Below are positions 33,261 through 42,069 of a DNA stretch of 64,000 nucleotides, piece by piece (within the stretch, counting starts at the first letter, position 1; every line of letters begins with the position of its first letter). The position numbers and the translations under genes are program-made. The notes under the pieces were generated by a model, which saw only the letters and a list, made by a program, of their open reading frames with translations, made no database searches and was not told where the DNA came from. This DNA comes from a gamma proteobacterium L18. Its GTDB lineage: Bacteria > Pseudomonadota > Gammaproteobacteria > Pseudomonadales > Pseudomonadaceae. The DNA lies in NCBI GenBank assembly GCA_000497835.1, contig KI547172.1:278215-342214 (forward strand), written 5' to 3'.

Positions 33261-33587
33261 GAAGACTCCAGGGCGGGGCTATTTCAAACGGAAGACCTAG
33301 GGTAGCTGGCTTCTGACGCCGCCTAAGACGCATTTGTCATAATTATTTAACCTTTATATGGAACGGCTATAACGCCGCGTTGTCTCGGCGCTGAAAATTT
33401 TCATTTTCCGCCTTTCATTGCAGCGCTAGGGGCGCTGTCTATACTCGCCTTAGTACCGCGTTGCCTGATGCCCGACTACAAGCGAAGCAAGGCCCCGGCC
33501 GTTGAAGATCGCTGTCTTGACCGCCGCTCCCTTAGCCGTGGGCTTGTAAAGCCTGGGGTAGAACAAGAACGATAAGGGGAACCCGCG
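33261..33587. other. Control region of the cytochrome oxidase operon
   Basis: A 327-bp gap between divergent genes. It includes an AT-rich stretch at about 33335-33362, a perfect GC-rich hairpin CAGCGC-TAGGG-GCGCTG at 33421-33437, and the promoter at 33418-33445. The leader between promoter and coxB is about 135 nt; no ORF of note. Confidence 0.6.
33418..33445 (+). promoter_or_regulatory. Candidate RpoS-type promoter for cox operon
   Basis: CTATACT at 33439-33445 matches the extended -10 preferred by the stationary-phase sigma factor, with TTGCAG at 33418 spaced 16 bp. In P. aeruginosa the aa3 oxidase is RpoS-induced under starvation (recalled literature). Confidence 0.5.
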
Positions 33588-34715
33588 ATGATGCGACATC
33601 CACAAGTCTGGATGGGCCTTGCGCTGTGGCCGATATTCACGCCTGCCCACGCCGCCTGGACCACCAACATGGCGCCGGGGGTGACCTACATCAGCAATCA
33701 GGTCTTCGACCTGCACATGACCATCTTCTGGATCTGCGTGGTCATCGGCATTGTGGTGTTCGGCGTGATGTTCTGGTCGATGGTCATTCATCGTCGCTCA
33801 ACAGGCCAGGTCGCCGCGCACTTCCATGAAAGCACCAAGGTGGAAATCCTCTGGACCGTGCTGCCGCTGGTCATCCTCGTGGTGATGGCTGTCCCCGCCA
33901 CGCGCACCCTGATCCGCATGTACGACACCAGCGAGCCCGACCTGGACATCCAGATCACCGGTTACCAGTGGAAGTGGCACTACAAATACCTGGGCCAGGA
34001 CGTGGAGTTCTTCAGCAACCTGGCCACGCCTCAAGAGCAGATCCACAACCAGGCCCCAAAGGACCAGCACTACCTGCTCGAGGTGGACAATCCGCTGGTG
34101 GTGCCGGTAGGCCGCAAGATCCGCTTCCTGGTAACCGGCGCCGACGTGATCCATTCCTGGTGGGTGCCGGCCTTTGCGGTCAAGCGTGACGCTATCCCCG
34201 GCTTTATCAACGAAGCCTGGACCCGCATCGACAAGCCCGGCATCTACCGAGGCCAGTGCAGCGAACTGTGCGGCAAGGACCACGGCTTCATGCCCATCGT
34301 GGTGGAGGCCAAGACCCAGGCCGATTTCGATACCTGGATGGGCGAACGCAAGGCCGAAGCGGCCAAGCTCAAGGAACTGACCAGCAAGGAATGGACCCTG
34401 CAGGAGCTGGCCGATCGCGGCGACAAGATCTACCACACCACCTGCGTGGCCTGTCACCAGGCCGAGGGCCAGGGCCTGCCGCCGATGTTTCCGGCGCTCA
34501 AGGGCTCGCCCATCGCCACCGGGCCCAAGGAGGCACACCTGAACCGGGTGTTCTTCGGCAAGCCTGGCACCGCCATGGCCGCCTTCGGCAAGCAGCTGTC
34601 GGAAGTGGATATCGCCGCCGTTGTGACTTACGAGCGCAATGCCTGGGGCAACAACAAAGGTGACATGGTCACGCCCAAGGACGTGCTGGCATTGAAACAG
34701 GCCCAAGCCAAATAA
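33588..34715 (+). CDS. coxB: Cytochrome c oxidase subunit II with fused cytochrome c (caa3-type)
   Basis: A 375-residue protein: signal segment to about residue 23, two membrane helices, then the CuA domain with CSELCGKDHGFMPI (two Cys, His, Met ligands) and a C-terminal cytochrome c with CVACH. The fused heme c makes it caa3-like. It accepts electrons from periplasmic cytochrome c. First gene of an operon with coxA, ctaG, coxC. Confidence 0.97.
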   Translation: MMRHPQVWMGLALWPIFTPAHAAWTTNMAPGVTYISNQVFDLHMTIFWICVVIGIVVFGVMFWSMVIHRRSTGQVAAHFHESTKVEILWTVLPLVILVVMAVPATRTLIRMYDTSEPDLDIQITGYQWKWHYKYLGQDVEFFSNLATPQEQIHNQAPKDQHYLLEVDNPLVVPVGRKIRFLVTGADVIHSWWVPAFAVKRDAIPGFINEAWTRIDKPGIYRGQCSELCGKDHGFMPIVVEAKTQADFDTWMGERKAEAAKLKELTSKEWTLQELADRGDKIYHTTCVACHQAEGQGLPPMFPALKGSPIATGPKEAHLNRVFFGKPGTAMAAFGKQLSEVDIAAVVTYERNAWGNNKGDMVTPKDVLALKQAQAK

Positions 34716-34748
34716 CCCGGGCAAGCGTGCTTGCCGAGGAAGACACGA

Positions 34749-36341
34749 ATGAGTGCAGTGATCGACGATCATGGCCATGCCGGGGCTGATCACGCCCACG
34801 GCCCGGCCAAGGGCCTGATGCGCTGGGTGCTGACCACCAACCACAAGGACATCGGCACCCTGTACCTGTGGTTCAGCTTCTGCATGTTCCTGCTGGGCGG
34901 CTCGTTCGCCATGGTGATCCGCGCCGAGCTGTTCCAGCCCGGCCTGCAGATTGTGGAACCGGCCTTCTTCAATCAGATGACCACCATGCACGGCCTGGTG
35001 ATGGTGTTCGGCGCGGTGATGCCGGCGTTCGTCGGCCTGGCCAACTGGATGATCCCGCTGATGGTGGGCGCGCCGGACATGGCCCTGCCGCGCATGAACA
35101 ACTTCAGTTTCTGGCTGCTGCCCGCCGCTTTCCTGCTGTTGGTCTCGACCCTGTTCACCCCGGGCGGTGGCCCCAACTTCGGCTGGACCTTCTACGCGCC
35201 GCTGTCCACCACCTACGCGCCGGCCAGCGTCACCTTCTTCATCTTTGCCATCCACCTGATGGGCATCAGCTCGATCATGGGCGCCATCAACATCATCGCC
35301 ACCATCCTCAACCTGCGCGCACCCGGCATGACCCTGATGAAAATGCCGCTGTTCGTCTGGACCTGGCTGATCACCGCCTTCCTGCTGATTGCGGTGATGC
35401 CGGTACTGGCCGGTTGCGTGACCATGATGCTGATGGACATCCACTTCGGCACCAGCTTCTTCAGCGCTGCCGGTGGTGGCGACCCGGTATTGTTCCAGCA
35501 TGTGTTCTGGTTCTTCGGGCACCCCGAGGTGTACATCATGATCCTGCCGGCGTTCGGCGCGGTCAGTTCGATCATTCCGGCGTTTTCCCGCAAGCCGCTG
35601 TTCGGCTACACCTCCATGGTCTACGCCACGGCCAGCATCGCGTTTTTGTCGTTCCTGGTGTGGGCGCACCATATGTTCGTGGTGGGCATACCGCTGGTGG
35701 GCGAGCTGTTCTTCATGTACGCCACCATGCTGATCGCCGTGCCCACCGGGGTGAAGGTGTTCAACTGGGTGAGCACCATGTGGCAGGGCTCGCTGACCTT
35801 CGAGACGCCGATGCTGTTTGCGGTCGCATTTGTCATCCTGTTCACCATCGGCGGTTTTTCCGGGCTGATGCTGGCCATCGCCCCGGCCGACTTCCAGTAC
35901 CAGGACACCTACTTCGTGGTGGCGCACTTCCACTACGTGCTGGTGCCTGGGGCGATCTTCGGCATCTTTGCCTCGGCGTATTACTGGCTGCCCAAGTGGA
36001 CCGGCCACATGTATGACGAAACCCTGGGCAAGCTGCACTTCTGGCTGTCTTTCATCGGCATGAACATGGCCTTCTTCCCCATGCACTTCGTGGGCCTGGC
36101 TGGCATGCCGCGGCGGGTGCCGGACTACAACCTGCAGTTCGCCAATTTCAACATGGTGTCGTCCATCGGTGCGTTCACCTTTGGCGCCACCCAGATCTTC
36201 TTCCTGTTCATTGTCATCAAGACCATCCGCGGTGGCCCCCCTGCCCCGGCCAAGCCGTGGGACGGGGCCGAAGGCCTGGAGTGGACGGTGCCTTCCCCCG
36301 CGCCCTATCACACCTTCACCACACCGCCGGAGGTGGAATGA
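34749..36341 (+). CDS. coxA: Cytochrome c oxidase subunit I
   Basis: A 530-residue heme-copper oxidase subunit with 12 membrane helices. CuB/heme ligands are seen in HGLVMVFG, FGHPEVYIMILP, WAHHMFVVG and VAHFHYVL. GHPEVY with the Tyr-His crosslink places it in the A-type oxygen reductases. It reduces oxygen to water and pumps protons. It overlaps ctaG by 4 bases. Confidence 0.98.
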   Translation: MSAVIDDHGHAGADHAHGPAKGLMRWVLTTNHKDIGTLYLWFSFCMFLLGGSFAMVIRAELFQPGLQIVEPAFFNQMTTMHGLVMVFGAVMPAFVGLANWMIPLMVGAPDMALPRMNNFSFWLLPAAFLLLVSTLFTPGGGPNFGWTFYAPLSTTYAPASVTFFIFAIHLMGISSIMGAINIIATILNLRAPGMTLMKMPLFVWTWLITAFLLIAVMPVLAGCVTMMLMDIHFGTSFFSAAGGGDPVLFQHVFWFFGHPEVYIMILPAFGAVSSIIPAFSRKPLFGYTSMVYATASIAFLSFLVWAHHMFVVGIPLVGELFFMYATMLIAVPTGVKVFNWVSTMWQGSLTFETPMLFAVAFVILFTIGGFSGLMLAIAPADFQYQDTYFVVAHFHYVLVPGAIFGIFASAYYWLPKWTGHMYDETLGKLHFWLSFIGMNMAFFPMHFVGLAGMPRRVPDYNLQFANFNMVSSIGAFTFGATQIFFLFIVIKTIRGGPPAPAKPWDGAEGLEWTVPSPAPYHTFTTPPEVE

Positions 36342-36871
36342 ACACCCGACGGCTGGTGCCGCGCCTATTGGTCGTAGTGGCGCTGATGTTTGTCTTCGGC
36401 TTCGCTTTGGTGCCGCTGTACGACGTGATGTGCAAGGCGTTCGGCATCAATGGCAAGACGGCGGGCCAGTATGAAGGCAGTCAGGTCGTGGATACGGCGC
36501 GTGAGGTGCGCGTGCAGTTTCTGCCCACCAACAATGCCGACATGGTCTGGGACTTCTATTCCATGGTGCCCGAGGTCACGGTGCACCCAGGGGCGGTCAC
36601 GCAGATGATGTTCGTGGCGCGCAACCCGACGGACCACGCCATGAGCGCCCAGGCCGTGCCCAGCATCGCGCCGTCGGAAGCAGCGCAATATTTCCACAAG
36701 ACCGAGTGCTTCTGCTTCACCCAGCAGGTGCTGGACCCCGGCGAACGCATCGAGATGCCGGTGCGCTTTATCGTCGACCGCGACCTGCCCAAGGACATCA
36801 AGCACCTGACCCTGGCCTACACGCTCTTCGATATCACCGCGCGACACCCGCCGATCAAGACCGGCAGCTAG
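36338..36871 (+). CDS. ctaG: Cytochrome c oxidase assembly protein CtaG/Cox11
   Basis: A 177-residue protein with one N-terminal membrane helix (LLVVVALMFVFGFALVPLYD) and a periplasmic beta domain carrying the copper-binding CFCF in FHKTECFCFTQQ. It delivers copper to the CuB site of subunit I. The start ATG is inside the coxA stop context (ATGA). Slightly shorter than typical Cox11 (about 180-200), nothing missing in the core. Confidence 0.96.
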   Translation: MNTRRLVPRLLVVVALMFVFGFALVPLYDVMCKAFGINGKTAGQYEGSQVVDTAREVRVQFLPTNNADMVWDFYSMVPEVTVHPGAVTQMMFVARNPTDHAMSAQAVPSIAPSEAAQYFHKTECFCFTQQVLDPGERIEMPVRFIVDRDLPKDIKHLTLAYTLFDITARHPPIKTGS

Positions 36872-36921
36872 CCGCGGGATTTTTCCGCAACAACGGTGCC
36901 GCAACAACGGAGAACAACACG

Positions 36922-37809
36922 ATGGCGACCCACCAGCACTACTACGTTCCGGCCCAGAGCAAGTGGCCCATCATTGCGACCGTGGGCCTGTTCACCACGG
37001 TGTTCGGCCTGGGCACCTGGTTCAATGATCTGAAGGCAGCGCACGCTCATTCCCACGGGCCGCTGATTTTTTTCCTCGGTGCGTTGATCGTCGCTTACAT
37101 GATGTTCGGCTGGTTCGGCACGGTGATCAAGGAAAGCCGAGCGGGGCTGTACAGCCCGCAACTGGACCGTTCGTTCCGCTGGGGCATGTCGTGGTTCATC
37201 TTCTCCGAGGTGATGTTCTTCGTCGCCTTCTTTGGCGCGCTGTTCTATGTGCGCAACATCGCCGGGCCTGCCTTGGGGGGCGAAGGTCCCAAGGGCATCG
37301 CCCACATGCTGTGGCCCAACTTTCAGTTTGTCTGGCCGCTGCTGCACACCCCGGACCCTGCGCAGTTCCCCCCACCCAAGGGGGTGATCGACCCCTGGCA
37401 CCTGCCGCTGATCAACACCGTGCTACTGGTCAGCTCCAGCGTGACGGTGACCATCGCCCACCATGCGCTGAAGCGCGGGGATCGCGGCCCGCTGAAGCTG
37501 TGGCTGGCGGCAACCATTGCGCTGGGTGTGGCCTTCCTGTTCCTGCAGGCCCATGAATACGTCGAGGCTTATCAGGAGCTGGGGCTGACGCTGGGTTCGG
37601 GCATCTACGGCGCCACGTTCTTCATGCTCACCGGTTTCCACGGCGCCCACGTGACCATGGGCACGTTGATCCTCACGGTGATGCTGATCCGCATCCTGCG
37701 CGGGCATTTCGATGCCGATCATCAGTTCGGGTTCGAGGCGGCCAGTTGGTACTGGCACTTCGTGGACGTGGTGTGGGTGGGATTGTTTGTATTCGTGTAC
37801 GTGCTGTAG
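36922..37809 (+). CDS. coxC: Cytochrome c oxidase subunit III
   Basis: A 295-residue membrane protein with seven helices; MATHQHYYVPAQSKWP start, WGMSWFIFSEVMFFVAFFGA and the C-terminal FEAASWYWHFVDVVWVGLF are typical of subunit III. It stabilises the oxidase. A DUF2909 gene is convergent 6 bp downstream. Confidence 0.97.
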   Translation: MATHQHYYVPAQSKWPIIATVGLFTTVFGLGTWFNDLKAAHAHSHGPLIFFLGALIVAYMMFGWFGTVIKESRAGLYSPQLDRSFRWGMSWFIFSEVMFFVAFFGALFYVRNIAGPALGGEGPKGIAHMLWPNFQFVWPLLHTPDPAQFPPPKGVIDPWHLPLINTVLLVSSSVTVTIAHHALKRGDRGPLKLWLAATIALGVAFLFLQAHEYVEAYQELGLTLGSGIYGATFFMLTGFHGAHVTMGTLILTVMLIRILRGHFDADHQFGFEAASWYWHFVDVVWVGLFVFVYVL

Positions 37810-37815
37810 GCAGGG

Positions 37816-38019
37816 TTACCAAGGGGCGTGGGACGTCAGCTGACCGCTGTAGAAACCCCATGCCACCAGGCCAACGGTCATGGCCGCGAGGATAACGCGC
37901 ACGGTCAGCGCCTTGACCAGGCGGTTGGACTTGCCATCGTCCTTGACCAGGAAGAACAGACCGCTGAACAGGCTGGCCACCGTCGCCAGCAACATCAGCA
38001 CGATCGCGGCTTTGAGCAT
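37816..38019 (-). CDS. DUF2909 twin transmembrane protein
   Basis: A 67-residue protein with two membrane helices (MLKAAIVLMLLATVASLFSG and VRVILAAMTVGLVAWGFYSG) joined by a basic DDGKSNRLVKAL loop. DUF2909 genes are regularly found in cox clusters, here opposite to the others between coxC and surf1. Function unknown, probably oxidase related. Confidence 0.85.
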   Translation of the reverse strand: MLKAAIVLMLLATVASLFSGLFFLVKDDGKSNRLVKALTVRVILAAMTVGLVAWGFYSGQLTSHAPW

Positions 38020-38044
38020 GGCGCACTCCAAAAGGGGGCAAGCG

Positions 38045-38800
38045 ATGTATTCAAGTATAGCGAGGCGCTTTCGCCCCGGGCTGCTGCCCACTCTGGTAGT
38101 GCTTGTATTGCTACCTGTACTGATCAGCCTGGGGGTCTGGCAGTTGGGGCGTGCAGAGGAAAAGCGTCAGTTGCTGGCGTTGGATGCTCAACATCGTGTG
38201 GCCGAACCGGTCACCAGCACGCAACTGGAAGCACTGCAGGCCCCGGCTTTCCGGAGAGTGCTGCTCAGGGGGCAGTTCGACGCCGATCACAGCCTGATCC
38301 TCGACAATCGCCAACGTGAAGGGCGAGTAGGCATTGAGTTGCTGCAACCTTTTCGTGACCAGGCCAGTGGTTTGTGGGTGTTGGTGAATCGCGGCTGGAT
38401 GCCTTGGCAGGACCGGCGCACCCCGCCCCATTTCGATACCCCCGACCAGGTGCTGAGTCTTCAGGCATGGGTTTACGTACCGCCCGGCGCGACCTACCAA
38501 CTGAGCGCTGACCCCGCCAACCAGCAATGGCCGCGCCTGGTGACCGCCCTGGATCCGGGCACGCTGTGGGCCGAACTGGGCCGCGAAGGCTATGCCCACG
38601 AGCTACGCCTTACACCCGGCCCTGCGGCCTATCAGCTGGGTTGGCCGGTGGTCAGCCTGGGGCCCGAGCAGCACATCGGCTACGCCGTGCAGTGGTTCGC
38701 CATGTCCCTGACGCTGGCGGGGCTCTACGTCTACCTTGGCTTCAATAACAAGAAGGAGAAGCGCCATGGGAGCAGCCATGAATCCACCCGGCCTGTCTGA
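38045..38800 (+). CDS. SURF1 family oxidase assembly protein
   Basis: A 251-residue protein with membrane helices at both ends (residues about 13-33 and 222-238) and the SURF1 blocks GVWQLGRAEEK, RRVLLRGQFD and VNRGWMP. It helps insert heme a into subunit I. Its last 35 bases overlap the following gene, suggesting translational coupling. Confidence 0.93.
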   Translation: MYSSIARRFRPGLLPTLVVLVLLPVLISLGVWQLGRAEEKRQLLALDAQHRVAEPVTSTQLEALQAPAFRRVLLRGQFDADHSLILDNRQREGRVGIELLQPFRDQASGLWVLVNRGWMPWQDRRTPPHFDTPDQVLSLQAWVYVPPGATYQLSADPANQQWPRLVTALDPGTLWAELGREGYAHELRLTPGPAAYQLGWPVVSLGPEQHIGYAVQWFAMSLTLAGLYVYLGFNNKKEKRHGSSHESTRPV

Positions 38801-39359
38801 GGTGAAGGCACCGTCCATGCGCCGCAAGGGGCGCTTGCAGCTGTTGCTGATCCTGCTGGTGACTGTCGGGCCCATGGTGCTGGCCACCTTCATGTACAAA
38901 CTCAACTTCTGGGTGCCGGAGGGGCGCAGCTACCACGGCGAGTTGATCGCCAATGGTCAGACCCGTGCTGACCTGGGCGTGCCGGCGGATGAGCAGCGCT
39001 GGCAGATGCTGGTCACCAGCCCCGGTGAATGCACGGAAGACTGCCAGCAACTGGTGTACCTGGCGCGCCAGATCCAGATCGGCCTGGGCCGTGATGCTTC
39101 GCGCGCCAGCCATGCACTGGCCAGCCCCGGCCCGCAAAGCCCCGACTATGAAGCGCGCCTGAGCCGCGAATACCCGCAATTGCAGCGCTACCCCCTGGCC
39201 CTGGACAAGTACGCGCCCATGGTTGAAGGCAAGCCCGGCCCGCACCTGTGGATCATCGACCCGCACGGCAACCTGGTGCTGCGCTACGGCGCGCAGGTCA
39301 ACGGCAAGGACCTGCTCAACGACCTGCGCCAACTGTTGAAACTGTCCAATATCGGGTAG
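38766..39359 (+). CDS. Sco-like thioredoxin-fold membrane protein of the cox cluster
   Basis: A 197-residue protein with one N-terminal membrane helix (LLLILLVTVGPMVLATFMY) and a periplasmic domain with a CX3C pair C89-TED-C93 in SPGECTEDCQQLVYLARQ, the spacing used by Sco copper chaperones. The C-terminal HLWIIDPHGNLVLRYG is the Sco-type ending. The start at 38766 has AAGGAG. It is distinct from the canonical Sco at 41330, so the locus has two CX3C proteins. Role in CuA assembly inferred. Confidence 0.8.
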   Translation: MGAAMNPPGLSEVKAPSMRRKGRLQLLLILLVTVGPMVLATFMYKLNFWVPEGRSYHGELIANGQTRADLGVPADEQRWQMLVTSPGECTEDCQQLVYLARQIQIGLGRDASRASHALASPGPQSPDYEARLSREYPQLQRYPLALDKYAPMVEGKPGPHLWIIDPHGNLVLRYGAQVNGKDLLNDLRQLLKLSNIG

Positions 39360-39368
39360 GAGTCGACC

Positions 39369-40418
39369 ATGGCCAAACCTGGATTTCGCCTCGCGTTGCT
39401 GGCCACGGTGCTAGCGCTGATCGTCGTCCTGCTGGGCGCCTACACGCGCCTTACACATGCGGGCTTGGGCTGCCCCGATTGGCCGGGGTGCTACGGCTTT
39501 ATCGCGGTGCCGACCTCGGATGCGCAACTGGCCCACGCCCAGGCGCATTTCCCCGAACATCCGGTGCAGGCCGAAAAGGGCTGGAGCGAGATGATCCACC
39601 GTTATTGCGCGGGCAGCCTGGCGCTGCTGGTGGGCTTGCTGGCCATCCAGGCCTGGCGCAGGCATGGGCTGGGCGGGCAGCCTTACCGGTTGCCGCTGGC
39701 GTTGCTGGGCGTGGTGGTGGCGCAGGCGGCGTTCGGCATGTGGACGGTGACGCTCAAGCTGTGGCCCCAGGTAGTGACGTCGCACCTGTTGGGCGGATTT
39801 GCCACCCTCAGTCTGCTGTTCTTGCTGAGCCTGCGGTTATCCGGAGCCTTTTTGCCGTTGCCCGCCCTGTCGCCGCGCCTGCGTCGCTGGGCGTTGCTGG
39901 CCCTGAGCCTGGCCATTGGGCAGATCGCGCTGGGTGGCTGGGTCAGCTCGAACTATGCGGCCATGGCCTGCACGGACTTCCCCCTGTGCCAGGGCCAGTG
40001 GCTACCTGACGCTGACTTTGCCAACGGCTTCCATCTGACCCAGCACATTGGCCCCAACTACCTGGGCGGGCACCTGGACAGCGAAGCCCGTACGGCCATT
40101 CATCTCACCCACCGTGCGGGCGCCTGCGTGCTGAGCCTGGTGCTGCTGGGGCTAGCCTGGCAACTGCGTGTCGAAGGCCTGGGGCGCCTGAGCGCGGCGC
40201 TGCTGGCGGCCTTGGGATTGCAGCTGGCACTGGGCATCAGCAATGTAGTGTTGCACTTGCCCCTGGCGGTAGCAGTGGCCCATAACGCAGGCGGGGCCAT
40301 ACTGTTGATGACAGTGATCGCGGTGAATTACCGCGTGCGCGCAGTGCCGGTACCCCGGGCCATTGCGCAGCGCCGCCCTTGGCGCCCCCACCTGCCGGTG
40401 CTCTGGTCAGGTAAATGA
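39369..40418 (+). CDS. ctaA: Heme A synthase (CtaA/COX15)
   Basis: A 349-residue membrane protein with eight helices in two homologous halves; GAYTRLTHAGLGCPDWPGC at the N-terminus, EMIHRYCAG and THRAGACVLS contain heme-binding histidines. It converts heme O to heme A with the preceding enzyme CyoE. It lies 9 bp after the Sco-like gene. Confidence 0.96.
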   Translation: MAKPGFRLALLATVLALIVVLLGAYTRLTHAGLGCPDWPGCYGFIAVPTSDAQLAHAQAHFPEHPVQAEKGWSEMIHRYCAGSLALLVGLLAIQAWRRHGLGGQPYRLPLALLGVVVAQAAFGMWTVTLKLWPQVVTSHLLGGFATLSLLFLLSLRLSGAFLPLPALSPRLRRWALLALSLAIGQIALGGWVSSNYAAMACTDFPLCQGQWLPDADFANGFHLTQHIGPNYLGGHLDSEARTAIHLTHRAGACVLSLVLLGLAWQLRVEGLGRLSAALLAALGLQLALGISNVVLHLPLAVAVAHNAGGAILLMTVIAVNYRVRAVPVPRAIAQRRPWRPHLPVLWSGK

Positions 40419-40436
40419 CAACTGAGGAGAAAGCCG

Positions 40437-41333
40437 ATGAGTACGGCAACGGGCGACCATGCCCAGGCCGGTTGGCGAGATTACCTGGAACTGACCAAGC
40501 CCAAGGTCGTGGTGTTGATGCTGATGACCTCGCTGGTGGGCATGTTCCTGGCAACCCGCAGTGGCGTGCCCTGGGCGGTACTGGTGTTCGGCAACCTGGG
40601 CATCGCCCTGTGCGCCGGTGGTGCAGCCGTAATCAACCATGTGGTGGACCGGCGCATCGACGCGCTGATGGCCCGCACCCACAAGCGCCCGGTGGCCGAA
40701 GGCCGGGTAGGCCCAACGGCAGCATTGGGCTTTGCCGGCCTGCTGGCAGTGAGTGGCATGATCCTGCTGCTGGTGTTCACCAATCCCTTGTGCGCGTGGC
40801 TGACCCTGGCTTCGCTGCTGGGTTATGCGGTGATCTATACCGGTTTCCTCAAGCGCGCCACGCCACAGAACATCGTCATAGGCGGCCTGGCGGGCGCGGC
40901 CCCGCCCATGCTCGGCTGGGTGGCGGTTACCGGGCACCTGAGCGCCGAACCGCTGCTGCTGGTGTTGATCATCTTCGCCTGGACGCCGCCGCACTTCTGG
41001 GCCCTGGCCATTCACCGACGTGACGAATACGCCCGCGCCGAGATCCCCATGCTGCCGGTGACTCACGGTGTGTACTACACCAAGGTGCACATCCTGCTGT
41101 ACACCGGCCTGATGCTGGTGGCCACCCTGCTGCCCTACGTGATCCGCATGAGTGGCCTGCTCTACCTGATCTGTGCCATTGGCCTGGGCGCGCGCTTCCT
41201 GCAATGGGCGGTGGTGCTGTACCGTGGCAGCAATCCGCATGCGGCGATGAGCCTGTTCAAGTACTCCATCTGGTACCTGCTGGCCCTGTTCATTGCCCTG
41301 CTCGTCGATCATTACCTGTTGCTGAGCCCATGA
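40437..41333 (+). CDS. cyoE: Protoheme IX farnesyltransferase (heme O synthase)
   Basis: A 298-residue UbiA-superfamily membrane enzyme. The prenyl-diphosphate site NHVVDRRIDALMARTHKRP and second Asp-rich region in HRRDEY are intact; start MSTATGDH. It makes heme O for ctaA. Overlaps the next gene by 4 bases (ATGA). P. putida may hold a second copy by the cyo operon, so ctaB is a possible alternative name. Confidence 0.96.
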   Translation: MSTATGDHAQAGWRDYLELTKPKVVVLMLMTSLVGMFLATRSGVPWAVLVFGNLGIALCAGGAAVINHVVDRRIDALMARTHKRPVAEGRVGPTAALGFAGLLAVSGMILLLVFTNPLCAWLTLASLLGYAVIYTGFLKRATPQNIVIGGLAGAAPPMLGWVAVTGHLSAEPLLLVLIIFAWTPPHFWALAIHRRDEYARAEIPMLPVTHGVYYTKVHILLYTGLMLVATLLPYVIRMSGLLYLICAIGLGARFLQWAVVLYRGSNPHAAMSLFKYSIWYLLALFIALLVDHYLLLSP

Positions 41334-41962
41334 CTCGAGTCCAGAAAACCGTTTTCGTCCTTGCCGCCATTGTCGCCATCATCCTGGGCCTCACCGTGCA
41401 CCGGGTGCTGCAGGACAACCACGAGGGCGCCAACACCGGCTTCATCGACGCCGGCATTATCCTGCTACCCGAGCACCGCAGCGTTCCCTCGGTGACCATG
41501 ACCGACCAGAACGGCCAACCGGTGGCCCTGGATGATCTGAAAGGCAAATGGAGCGTGCTGTTCTTCGGCTACACCTTCTGCCCGGACATCTGCCCCACCA
41601 CCCTGGCGCAACTGCGCCAGGTGAAGAGCGAGCTGCCAGCGGACGCGGCGGCGCGGTTGCAGGTAATTCTGGTCAGCGTCGACCCCAAGCGTGATACGCC
41701 CCAGCAGTTGAAGCAGTACCTGGGCTATTTCGACAAGGATTTCCGGGGTTTCACTGGCGATGAGGGCGGCCTGCAGAAGCTGGCCAATGGGCTGAGCATC
41801 CCCTACATCCCGGCTGACACCAGCAAACCCAACTACACCGTTGAGCACAGCGGCAACCTGGCGTTGCTGGGGCCGGATGGTACGCAGCGTGGTTTCATCC
41901 GCGCGCCGCTGAACGGGCCGAAGCTGGCTGCGCAGCTGCCGGCGTTGGTGCAGCGTAACTGA
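41330..41962 (+). CDS. SCO1/SenC copper chaperone
   Basis: A 210-residue protein with one N-terminal membrane helix and a thioredoxin-fold domain. Copper ligands are C84 and C88 in YTFCPDICPTTLAQ and a histidine in YTVEHSGNLALLGPDG. It loads copper on CuA of CoxB. It is the last gene of the cox cluster, before the accessory island. Confidence 0.95.
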   Translation: MTRVQKTVFVLAAIVAIILGLTVHRVLQDNHEGANTGFIDAGIILLPEHRSVPSVTMTDQNGQPVALDDLKGKWSVLFFGYTFCPDICPTTLAQLRQVKSELPADAAARLQVILVSVDPKRDTPQQLKQYLGYFDKDFRGFTGDEGGLQKLANGLSIPYIPADTSKPNYTVEHSGNLALLGPDGTQRGFIRAPLNGPKLAAQLPALVQRN

Positions 41963-42034
41963 ACCTGCACCCTGACTCGTAACGTAATGACGCAAAAAAT
42001 ATCAGCAAATACCGGACCGTCCGCCGGTGTCAGG

Positions 42035-42062
42035 TTGACAAAAGTTGACACGCAGCTAGAGT
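42035..42062 (+). promoter_or_regulatory. Promoter of the XRE-peptidase/PIN module, possibly leaderless
   Basis: TTGACA at 42035-42040, 16-bp spacer, then TAGAGT at 42057-42062. A second TTGACA at 42045 makes a direct repeat GTTGACA-N3-GTTGACA that could be a repressor site. Transcription would begin at about 42069, at the ATG itself. Confidence 0.5.
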
Positions 42063-42069
42063 GCGCACC

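Noticed and set aside
33798..36311. 837-codon minus-strand frame opposite coxB/coxA
   Set aside because: Low-complexity His/Arg/Gly composition typical of antisense shadows; coxB and coxA on the plus strand are certain.
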